Assembly (NCBI GenBank): GCA_016125085.1
Contig: WGMM01000019.1
Location: 124,001-188,000, forward strand
Source of the DNA: a bacterium
Lineage (GTDB): Bacteria > Planctomycetota > Planctomycetia > Isosphaerales > Isosphaeraceae
DNA length: 64,000 bases
Direction of reading: 5' to 3'
Positions within the stretch are counted from its first letter, which is position 1. Each line of letters starts with the position of its first letter. Below, piece by piece: positions 57,601 to 64,000 of this stretch. The translations under genes were made by a program, and so were the position numbers. The notes beneath the pieces were generated by a model that was given only the letters and a program-made list of their open reading frames with translations, did no database searches and was not told the DNA's origin.

Positions 57601-57691
57601 CCTGAGCCGAGAATGTCGCGAGCACGAGGGCCGAAGCCACGAAGGTCGATCGCAAGACACTTGCGGACGAGGAGATACGAAAACGCGTCAT
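54644..57691 (-). CDS. PVC-type membrane-bound dehydrogenase with cytochrome c
   Basis: 1015 residues with a signal peptide. Residues ~45-390: beta-propeller sugar-dehydrogenase-like domain ([36 protein letters not shown] is its start; [10 protein letters not shown] repeats). Residues ~400-830: helical HEAT-type repeats. Residues ~855-990: cytochrome c with CAQCH and the distal-side Met region GPELTSNGR. This arrangement is typical of planctomycetes and relatives and is usually present in many copies. Probably oxidises sugars or alcohols in the periplasm. ATG 57691 has AGGA upstream. Confidence 0.92.
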   Translation of the reverse strand: [1015 protein letters not shown]

Positions 57692-57878
57692 GCCGTTCGT
57701 TCCTGGTCGGGTTTTCGGGTGGTGGCGGATCGGTTCGGCGGGAAGTGCGATGCGGCGAAGGCACCAGCCTGTGGCGGCGAATGTCGAATCGATTCAGATT
57801 CATTATGCCAAAGCGGCTGGCGGAAATCGACGGAATCCTCAGGCGGATCAACCTCTGGCTCGAAAATGGGTCACTTTC

Positions 57879-57997
57879 AAAAATGGTGTCAGTTCTCTTT
57901 TAGCAATCATGTGGCTCAATCGATGAGGTGTGCACAAAAAGAGAACTGACACCATTTTTGCATGTGCACAAAAAGAGAACTGACACCATTTTTGCAT
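57879..57997. repeat. REP-like repeat cluster
   Basis: The 23-base sequence that begins AAAAGAGAACTGACACC and ends ATTTTT occurs twice on the plus strand (57937-57959, 57971-57993) and once inverted (57879-57901), so copies one and two can pair into a long hairpin. The two plus copies lie in a tandem 34-base unit starting GTGCAC (57930-57963 and 57964-57997). Resembles palindromic REP units moved by Y1 transposases; none is in the window. Confidence 0.85.
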
Positions 57998-58041
57998 GCA
58001 GGCGATTTTCTCATTCGAAGGCGAAGTGCTCTGAAATCGTT

Positions 58042-58065
58042 CCGTCGCTGACACTTCCGGCTCGT
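58042..58065 (+). repeat. 24-base dispersed repeat, copy 3
   Basis: Contains GACACTTCCGGCTCGT; see copies at 25797 and 27703. Confidence 0.7.
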
Positions 58066-58293
58066 ATCGGCTATCGCACACGCTATGTGTGTGCCGAACA
58101 AGCATGACCTGACCCCTTTTTCGAGCCGAGCGGCACCATGTCGATCGAAAACCGCACGACCGGAGGAATCCGAACTCATCCGGGGAATCCCGATCGCCAG
58201 ACCGTTGCCCGGAGCGGGCGATTGCGACATGATGATGGCCGCGATGCCGAATGATCGTTCACGACCGGCACGAATCAGACAAAGGACGCGACT

Positions 58294-59283
58294 ATGGCGG
58301 CAAAATCGAAAAACGAGCTGATCCTCGGTATCGATCTGGGCGGAACCAAAACGCTCGTCGGCGTGGTGGACCGTGACGGCCGAATTCTAGGTCGCGGCAA
58401 GCTTTCCACACCCTCCCACCAGGGTGGCGACGCCATCGTGGACGTCATCGCCCGGGCCGCTGAAACGGCGATCCTCGAATCGGGCCGTGCGTTCGACGAA
58501 GTCGGCCTGGCCGGCATCGGCTCCCCCGGGCCGCTCGATGTCGAAAAGGGCATGATCCTTTTCAGCGCCAATATGGACGTCGTCAACTACCCCCTCGCCG
58601 CCAAGCTCAGCGAACGGCTGGGCGTGCCCACGGTGCTGCGGAACGACGTCCGCGCCAGCTGCTATGCCGAATGGAAGCTGGGGGCCGGCAAGGGGATGAA
58701 CAACCTGCTGGGGGCCTTCGTAGGCACGGGCCTGGGCGGGTGCCTGATCATCGACGGCAAGCTGCACGTAGGCCACGACGGCAACGCCGGCGAAATCGGC
58801 CATATCAAGGCCAAGCCCAACGGGGCCAAGTGCGGCTGCGGCCTTAGGGGCTGCCTGGAAGTCTATGCCAGCAAAACCGGCCTGGTCCGCCGATTCGCCA
58901 AGGCCCGCAAAAGGGACGTGAATTCGCAGCTTTTCAGAGTCTGGAACGGGCCCGACCAGAAGCTCAAAAGCCGTTATCTGGCCGAATGTTACAAATCAGG
59001 CGACAGTCTCGTGCTGCAGGAACTTCAGCGAGCGGCGAATTATCTTGGCGGGTCGCTGGGCGGCCTGGTGAACCTGCTGGCCCCTGACGCCGTGATTCTG
59101 GGCGGGGGCGTTTCTCTGGCCCTGGGCGAGCCCTGGCTGAACTGGGTGCGCGCGGCCGCCAAGGAGCACATGCTGGTCATTCCCGAAGACCGCGAAGTCA
59201 TCCTTCCAGCTGCCTTGGGCGATGACGCTGGAGTGCTGGGCGCGGCACTGCTGGCTAGCGAAAGCGTCGCCGGTAAGAAATGA
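58294..59283 (+). CDS. ROK-family sugar kinase
   Basis: 329 residues. N-terminal phosphate loop GIDLGGTKT, the zinc motif CGCGLRGCLE (~residues 185-194) and HVGHDGNAGEIGH are the ROK marks. Either glucokinase or an N-acyl hexosamine kinase is plausible; no DNA-binding domain, so not a repressor. AAAGGA upstream. Nearby repeats suggest the flank is recombination-prone. Confidence 0.92.
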   Translation: MAAKSKNELILGIDLGGTKTLVGVVDRDGRILGRGKLSTPSHQGGDAIVDVIARAAETAILESGRAFDEVGLAGIGSPGPLDVEKGMILFSANMDVVNYPLAAKLSERLGVPTVLRNDVRASCYAEWKLGAGKGMNNLLGAFVGTGLGGCLIIDGKLHVGHDGNAGEIGHIKAKPNGAKCGCGLRGCLEVYASKTGLVRRFAKARKRDVNSQLFRVWNGPDQKLKSRYLAECYKSGDSLVLQELQRAANYLGGSLGGLVNLLAPDAVILGGGVSLALGEPWLNWVRAAAKEHMLVIPEDREVILPAALGDDAGVLGAALLASESVAGKK

Positions 59284-59319
59284 AACCGGCTCTCTCCATC
59301 GAATGATTTTCCGATGGGC

Positions 59320-59580
59320 TCAGATCCAGGCGAGTACCGACGGAACCGCCGCGCAGAGCCAGAGAAAGACCATGAGTCCATAGACCGTCCGGAAGGATCC
59401 CCGGCGATTCCGGTACGCGTTCGGATTCAGCGAAAAACAGATTGTGAAGAGCGTGGCGGCAACGACACCAAGCAGCGATTCGTTCTCATAACGAAACATC
59501 AGGAAAAGGGAAATCAGAGTTAACCATGAAATCAGGTTGATGACCCATGGATCTTCGGTTTTTCTCGCAAGTTCGTTCAT
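59320..59580 (-). CDS. Small membrane protein, 86 aa (paralogue 1)
   Basis: Three hydrophobic segments and a conserved SLNPNAYRNRRGSFRT-type loop. Paralogue of 60703..60963, same length. The start at the internal ATG (59580) is chosen because the paralogue begins at the same place; the upstream DNA (CCGTTTCGCTTTTCCGGAAT) is conserved too. Function unknown. Confidence 0.68.
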   Translation of the reverse strand: MNELARKTEDPWVINLISWLTLISLFLMFRYENESLLGVVAATLFTICFSLNPNAYRNRRGSFRTVYGLMVFLWLCAAVPSVLAWI

Positions 59581-59872
59581 GATCGACATTCCGGAAAAGC
59601 GAAACGGGTCGAATCGAAGAGACACATTTCACCTTATCGCGATTTCGTTTCGAAGGCAACGTGTGCATCTTCTCATTGTGTGTCGGCATGAAGGATTACG
59701 CCTGAGTATGTGAACCAGCTGGCACCCGGCGCCGTGATTCAACGCGGGGCGGTTCGCTGGCCATGGGCGATAATGCTGGTTTGCCTGTTGCGGCCCGAGT
59801 GGCGAGCGAATGCGCATCATCGTCCGACTTGCGATCGCCTGAAACGAAAAGAATTCGAACGAGCGTAAAAAG

Positions 59873-60427
59873 TCACCAGAGCTGTGGTTTTCCGTTTCGC
59901 TTGAGCAGATGATTCATGATCGAAGTCGCGACCCCCTTCGCATAAAGCTCCTCCGTCATTTCCGGGACGTCGTATTTGACCGACACCCGTCGTTTACGCG
60001 CTTCCCGATATTTCCGAATCCAATACTGCGAAGCCTGATCCGCCGACGCCCATCGTTCGAGCATACCCAGAAACTCCCGTTCTTCGACGCCACTCACCGG
60101 AACGGGAATTCCCATGCTGGGTGTCGGCGACACGAACGTCAGCCGCGTATCGCCGTCCAGATCGTTCTTCAAGCATGCGTAATAGAATTGGCCTTTGGAG
60201 TCCTTGAAATCGACGAAAAGGCTGCCGCCGTCGTCATACGAACCCCCATGAACGAATGCGATCGGCTCGGCGACATTTTTGAGATATTCGCTTCGAACCG
60301 GAAACGCCCGAGCGAATTCCGAAGCCGTCCAGGGAGTATCAGGCGACTCGTCGAAGGATGGCATCGCCAGGATTCCGGTGATCACGATCAAGAGTGCGAA
60401 GCCAGCCAATCGATTTCTGTTGATCAT
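59873..60427 (-). CDS. Hypothetical exported protein, 184 aa
   Basis: Signal peptide or anchor (AGFALLIVITGILAMPSF). The body contains SLFVDFKDSKGQFYYACLKNDLDGDTRLTFVSPTP and reads like a two-domain small secreted protein. No recognised motif and no clear Shine-Dalgarno sequence. Lies between the two paralogous membrane proteins on the same strand, so the three may form a unit. Confidence 0.58.
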   Translation of the reverse strand: MINRNRLAGFALLIVITGILAMPSFDESPDTPWTASEFARAFPVRSEYLKNVAEPIAFVHGGSYDDGGSLFVDFKDSKGQFYYACLKNDLDGDTRLTFVSPTPSMGIPVPVSGVEEREFLGMLERWASADQASQYWIRKYREARKRRVSVKYDVPEMTEELYAKGVATSIMNHLLKRNGKPQLW

Positions 60428-60702
60428 TACTCGCTCGCATTTCGTTCTTTGAGATGTGTGGAGAATGCCGAACGCAAATACAGCCGATCGAAGTTCGCCG
60501 GTGATCGAAGCCCCATCGGCATTTTCGATTTCTTATCCGAATTCCCTCGGCTCATGATCGGCCGCTTCGATCGAACTTCCTCACAGGATATTGGCTCCGC
60601 ACTCTTTGCGATCCGCAACCTGATATTGCAGCGTGGAATACGGCAAGTTCGCGAGCCCTCCGAACGCATGCGTAGCCGAAATCGAACGATATTCGAATGC
60701 GT

Positions 60703-60963
60703 TCACATCCATTCGAGCACGACCAGACCTGCCGCACAAATCCAGGAAATAACGATGATTGCGCAATGCGCGCGATAGGCTCTGGGGCGATCACGGAACA
60801 ATTCCGGATTCAGGTAAAGTTCGGCTGTGATGATCGCGGCGCATAGAATTGCGAAGGGTGAACTGGGCTCAAAAATATATGAAAGCCACCAGCAGACTTG
60901 GACCAAAACTGCGAACAAAAGGCTTTTCCAAAACCCGTCGGTCATTCGCACCTGTTCGTTCAT
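60703..60963 (-). CDS. Small membrane protein, 86 aa (paralogue 2)
   Basis: Three hydrophobic segments, with the loop LNPELFRDRPRAYRAHC matching the LNPNAYRNRRGSFRT loop of paralogue 1. Same 86-residue length and a near-identical upstream leader. Divergence at protein level is large (roughly a third identical by eye), so the copies are old or fast-evolving while the leader is well kept. Confidence 0.68.
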   Translation of the reverse strand: MNEQVRMTDGFWKSLLFAVLVQVCWWLSYIFEPSSPFAILCAAIITAELYLNPELFRDRPRAYRAHCAIIVISWICAAGLVVLEWM

Positions 60964-61049
60964 GATCGGAATTCCGGAAAAGCGAAACGGGGCGAATCCA
61001 AGAGATTCATTCCAACCTATCGCGATTTCGTTTCGATAGCAATGCCGGC

Positions 61050-61601
61050 TCAATCTTCCGATGTTTCGCCATCGAGAATTTCGTACAGGGCCCAGATGGT
61101 GACGAAGGCGTGCGGGTCGCCGTTCCAGGCTTCGGGTAGAAGGGCTTTGGCCTGAAGGGCGTCTTCGAAATTCAATAGGCCGTTCGGCATCGTGCGCCGG
61201 GCGATCGCATCGAGCGGATCCATCCAGTAGCCGCAATTGAGCAGCGACGAAGTCCACGTCTCGTCGGAGAGATCATGGCCAAGAAGCCGAAATCGGGGAT
61301 GCTCGATCCCCGCATGCGGGCCCTGGGCATCGACGAACGCCAGATGATATTCGTCCGGCGATCGCAATTTTCTTACGATGCCCTCGTCGATCAGATCCAG
61401 CGCCTCTTCGACCGAATGCGCGAAGTAATTACCGTCGTGGCACGGGTTGCACCAGGAATCGATCGTGCGGACTTCCTGAAGATGAGGCAACCCGAGGAAC
61501 CGAATGTAATCGTCCCATTCCGGGTCGCCGGGCCGGCGAATTTTGCGGGTACTGACGGAAATCCAGTCTTCGCGGCGGTCGATCGCGTTACTGGTGTTCA
61601 T
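61050..61601 (-). CDS. Hypothetical protein, 183 aa
   Basis: Soluble, acidic, no signal peptide. Contains WCNPCHDGNYF, a CxxC that could bind a metal, and a helical C-terminus rich in Asp and Glu. The conserved look of LDLIDEGIVRKLRSPDEYHLAFVDAQGPHAGIE suggests a folded enzyme or immunity-type protein, not recognised. Only 86 bases downstream of the next gene's opposite neighbour; grouping is uncertain. Confidence 0.6.
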   Translation of the reverse strand: MNTSNAIDRREDWISVSTRKIRRPGDPEWDDYIRFLGLPHLQEVRTIDSWCNPCHDGNYFAHSVEEALDLIDEGIVRKLRSPDEYHLAFVDAQGPHAGIEHPRFRLLGHDLSDETWTSSLLNCGYWMDPLDAIARRTMPNGLLNFEDALQAKALLPEAWNGDPHAFVTIWALYEILDGETSED

Positions 61602-61660
61602 GCCAGCACCTTATCCTTTCGAAATGCGGCGATTCTGCCGCATGAATCCGCCATTCGAAA

Positions 61661-62047
61661 TCAATATGGCCCATCCACCAGCCGCTGCGAGATCCACCAG
61701 AGGTTGCCGAACGGGTCGCGCACGCCGCCCTGACGGTCCTGATAAGGCATATCGGCCACATCCATGATTTTCATGGCGCCGGCCGCGATTGCCCGGGCTA
61801 TCGAAGCGTCGGCATTTTCGACGTAAATGTAATACGAAGCCGGCATCGCGGGATAATCAGCCGATGCCTCGCTGACCATGACCGTGGACGTGCCCAGCCG
61901 CACCATGGCGTTGGCGATGCGGTCGCCGTTCATGTGCCGCGAAAGCTCTTCGCCGCCAAGCCCCGCGACGAGAAATTCGAGAAATCTCGGGGCTTCGTCG
62001 ACGAAGAAATAGGGCGTAACGGTCGAGAAGCCAGGGGGAATGAACAT
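61661..62047 (-). CDS. VOC-family (glyoxalase-like) protein
   Basis: 128 residues, PhnB-like. Opens with MFIPPGFSTVTPYFFVDEAPRFLEFL and closes with QDRQGGVRDPFGNLWWISQ, the family's DPFGNLW motif. The metal ligands typical of catalytic members are not all evident, so a binding protein or an isomerase-like role is equally possible. ATG 62047 has AAGGA upstream. Confidence 0.86.
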   Translation of the reverse strand: MFIPPGFSTVTPYFFVDEAPRFLEFLVAGLGGEELSRHMNGDRIANAMVRLGTSTVMVSEASADYPAMPASYYIYVENADASIARAIAAGAMKIMDVADMPYQDRQGGVRDPFGNLWWISQRLVDGPY

Positions 62048-62161
62048 GCAAGCATCCTTCATGGCTGATGAAGTTCATGAAATGACATACGTTCGATATT
62101 ACTGGTATCAGGAACGGAAAGCACGAAAACGATCGGCGAGTTCGAGAATAATCGATGCGAA

Positions 62162-62620
62162 TCAGACGATTTCTGAACCTTCCGGAGCGAGAATCGACAG
62201 CGGGGCGACCGGCCCGCCCCGTTCGAGATATTCGAAAACTTCGACCACGTCGTCGCCCCGCAGGAACAGGCTGCGGACTTGGTCGAGCGTGAACCAGCGG
62301 GCGCCGAGGGATTCTTTGTCGGCCCAGGCTTTCGGCGTCGGGTCGCCCGCCGGTTCGGCCGTGAACAGGAACCGGATGCGATTGCCACGCTGGGGCTGGG
62401 AATGTTCGATGCGCAGCAGGCCCGTGATGCGAACTTTCACGCCCGACTCTTCGAAAGTCTCGCGCTGGGCGGCTTCCACGTAGCTTTCGCCCGGCTCGAC
62501 GCGGCCGGCTGGAAAATACCACGCCTGGCCATGCTTGCGTTCCTGAATGAGCAGAAACCGGCCTTCGTGCCTGACCGCCACGACCACGAAAAACCAGCTC
62601 GGGATCGGATCCTTGCTCAT
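62162..62620 (-). CDS. Nudix hydrolase
   Basis: 152 residues. The Nudix box is complete: GRVEPGESYVEAAQRETFEESGV (G-x5-E-x7-R-E-U-x-E-E-x-G-U). Hydrolyses a nucleoside diphosphate linked to another moiety; the substrate is unknown. ATG 62620 has GGGAG upstream; the frame to 62743 is discarded. Confidence 0.92.
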   Translation of the reverse strand: MSKDPIPSWFFVVVAVRHEGRFLLIQERKHGQAWYFPAGRVEPGESYVEAAQRETFEESGVKVRITGLLRIEHSQPQRGNRIRFLFTAEPAGDPTPKAWADKESLGARWFTLDQVRSLFLRGDDVVEVFEYLERGGPVAPLSILAPEGSEIV

Positions 62621-62810
62621 CTTCGCTCCCGCAGTCGAGTTCGAATCCGCCGGCGACGTTTTCCGTACGTTGCTCGCAGCGGATTCACGCGACGGATCGG
62701 AATACCAAGTGTGCTTCGCCACGATCATCGCATGATTCGGCAAATTCTAATGCAACTGGCCGAATGGATACCAGAGAAGTTCGCGAAATCGACCGACGCC
62801 CCCCTTCGAT

Positions 62811-63260
62811 TCAAGCTTGCTGACTGAGCTGCTTCAGAGCCTCGTCGATGAACGCCTGCCAGGTTTCGTCGGGGAACCAGATCATGTCCATGGGCAGACG
62901 GGCGTCGGCCTCAGGTTCGTGGCGCACGAGCTTTCGATAGAGGTAAATAAAGGCCGAAACCCGCATGTTCATGGCGCAGTGCACCCATACTTTTCGGCCT
63001 TCGAAAGCTTTCATCACGCCGAAGAATTCTCGCAGGCGGTCGATCGTGGGGGCTTCCCAGATCACGGGAATCTGCACGTAGGCGACGCCCAGGCCTGTGA
63101 CGAGTTCGGACTCGCCAGGCAGGGCGTTCGTCGACGTCGGCAACGCGAGATTGATGACGGCCTCGATGCCGAATTCGGGCAGGCGGTCGATATCGGCTTT
63201 CGAAAGCTGCCCTGATGACCAGAGCCAGTCGAAGACCTGATGCGTGTTGATGGCGTCCAT
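62811..63260 (-). CDS. Phosphatase-like protein (PTP fold, atypical loop)
   Basis: 149 residues resembling the DUF442/dual-specificity group. The loop reads HCAMNMRVSAF: Cys then four residues then Arg (C-x4-R), not the usual C-x5-R. ATG 63260 has GGAAG upstream. Whether it is a phosphatase or a sulfurtransferase-like protein is open. Function unknown. Confidence 0.7.
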   Translation of the reverse strand: MDAINTHQVFDWLWSSGQLSKADIDRLPEFGIEAVINLALPTSTNALPGESELVTGLGVAYVQIPVIWEAPTIDRLREFFGVMKAFEGRKVWVHCAMNMRVSAFIYLYRKLVRHEPEADARLPMDMIWFPDETWQAFIDEALKQLSQQA

Positions 63261-63323
63261 GGGTCTTCCGGATGTCATTCGAATTTGCAACCAGGGCCAA
63301 TGCAATTCAATCAGATTGCGACA

Positions 63324-64000
63324 TTATTCCGCCGCCCATGTCTCCGTCCGCCCCAGCAGCCAGCGGCGCAGGGCGTTCAGGTCGTCTTTTTTCAATGTCT
63401 GCCCGAAGGCCGGCATGCGGCCTCGGCCTTTTTCGACAAGGTCGGTGAACTGTTCGGGGCGGGTCAAGGACGGACGGCCCGTCAGCCGGGGGCCGATTTC
63501 GTTGCCGATACCTTCCAGGCCATGGCAGTTGGCACACTGGCGGGCGTATAGTTCGGCCGTCACTGGCGAATTGCGCTGGGCGGCCGAAACGGCCTCCTGG
63601 TCAGTCTGGTGCGATTCCTTCAGGGCAAGTTCCGGCTCGACTCGCGGCAGCTCGGCAGATCGTTCGGGCCTGAATTTCTTGTGCAGGTGCTCGGCCATGA
63701 GGTCTTCGTAGTCTTTCGGCAGTGTCGCGCCCCAGCCGATCATCTTGGTGATTTCGGCCTTCCACTGCGGCAGGGTCAACTGCTGCTGCTCGATCATTTC
63801 CATGCTGTGGCAGACGTTGCAATGCAGAGTGATGCGCTGATCGAGAAACCGGACGAGTTCGTTCGGGTCAAGTTCGCGCACTTCGGCCAGCGAAGGGCTC
63901 GGCGGCTCGACGAATTTCGGCGGCTCCTGGGCGGAGAGCATCAGGGCCAGACCGGAAATGCCAGCAAGCGGCAAAGCGGCAAGAATTGCGATGAATTTCG
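63324..64000 (-). CDS. Dihaem cytochrome c, 5' end cut by window
   Basis: Runs off the window: the frame stays open past 64000. From ~63970 the N-terminus looks like the end of a signal peptide. Two haem sites are visible, CNVCH and CANCH (~110 residues apart), and the second domain ends GRGRMPAFGQTL with a Met that could be the axial ligand. Periplasmic electron carrier or a subunit of a larger oxidoreductase. The TTG at 63974 is only an internal candidate start. Confidence 0.85.
   Translation of the reverse strand, partial: KFIAILAALPLAGISGLALMLSAQEPPKFVEPPSPSLAEVRELDPNELVRFLDQRITLHCNVCHSMEMIEQQQLTLPQWKAEITKMIGWGATLPKDYEDLMAEHLHKKFRPERSAELPRVEPELALKESHQTDQEAVSAAQRNSPVTAELYARQCANCHGLEGIGNEIGPRLTGRPSLTRPEQFTDLVEKGRGRMPAFGQTLKKDDLNALRRWLLGRTETWAAE

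Larger units (their letters stand above)
57692..58293. other. Intergenic region with REP-like repeats
   Basis: 602 bases between divergent genes. Contains three copies of a 23-base sequence, a tandem 34-base repeat and one 24-base dispersed repeat (58042-58065). No gene supported. Confidence 0.65.

Noticed and set aside
56408-57949. Plus-strand ORF opposite the PVC dehydrogenase
   Set aside because: Shadow of a gene with propeller and cytochrome domains on the minus strand; it also runs into the repeats.
57930-57997. Possible CRISPR array
   Set aside because: Only two direct copies with no spacer between them and no cas genes in the window.
60427-60669. 80-codon minus-strand ORF between the paralogous membrane proteins
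   Set aside because: No ribosome-binding site, odd Arg/Ser/Lys composition, and it ends on the start of the next gene.

Overview
The window looks like a chromosomal segment of a planctomycete, most likely a Gemmata/Zavarzinella-type member of Planctomycetota. This is judged from gene content, not from a database search. The evidence is a hopanoid cyclase cluster, a PVC-type membrane-bound dehydrogenase with HEAT repeats and cytochrome c, a Tat-exported Gfo/Idh/MocA protein, a formylglycine sulfatase, a PEP-CTERM protein, lipid-A/LPS-type genes (LptB, a WaaP-like kinase, PlsY, a Wza-like exporter) and many secreted proteins of unknown function. The DNA is GC-rich. No rRNA, tRNA, CRISPR array, phage or transposase gene was seen.

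Layout. 0-6.5 kb, minus strand: a hopanoid operon (transglutaminase-like protein, squalene-hopene cyclase, HpnH, HpnG). 6.8-12 kb: a secreted protein, holA with a small partner, and unknowns. 12-14 kb: a four-part redox fusion (redoxin, c-type haem, PHM-like copper monooxygenase, EF hands). 14.8-17.5 kb: selD with an in-frame UGA (selenocysteine), a small membrane protein and a Tat protein. 17.6-19.7 kb: a Wza-like lipoprotein and a Pro-rich secreted protein. 20.3-25.6 kb: a five-gene cell-envelope operon with four-base overlaps (GT-C transferase, WaaP-like kinase, GT4 transferase, nucleotidyltransferase, PlsY). 25.6-26.4 kb: a palindromic repeat island. 26.4-32.1 kb: an NHL protein, an unknown, an unusual signal peptidase I, and LptB. 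32.1-41 kb: sulfatase, PLP dehydratase, Gfo/Idh/MocA protein, SRPBCC protein, cyclophilin, FdxA ferredoxin, hydrolase, transaldolase. 41.3-45.7 kb: unknowns, RibD and a YrdC-phosphatase fusion. 45.8-48.9 kb: a sulfate-assimilation operon (cysH, an Rrf2 regulator, a Sat-CysC fusion). 49.5-59.3 kb: PEP-CTERM protein, gamma-glutamyltransferase, metallopeptidase-like protein, PVC dehydrogenase, REP-like repeats, ROK kinase. 59.3-64 kb: duplicated 86-residue membrane proteins, unknowns, VOC, Nudix and phosphatase-like proteins, and the edge of a dihaem cytochrome c.

How the genes fit together. Hopanoid genes, LPS-type glycosylation and phosphorylation, PlsY, LptB and signal peptidase I describe an outer-membrane-bearing envelope. 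CysH and Sat-CysC carry sulfate to sulfite and PAPS, with a linked Rrf2 regulator. SelD makes selenophosphate and appears to be a selenoprotein itself, so selA, selB, selC and other selenoproteins should exist elsewhere in the genome. The most unusual features are the recoded selD, the nested palindromic element with a matching uninterrupted site 6 kb away, the signal peptidase with a large insertion, and the apparent ATT start of sat-cysC.
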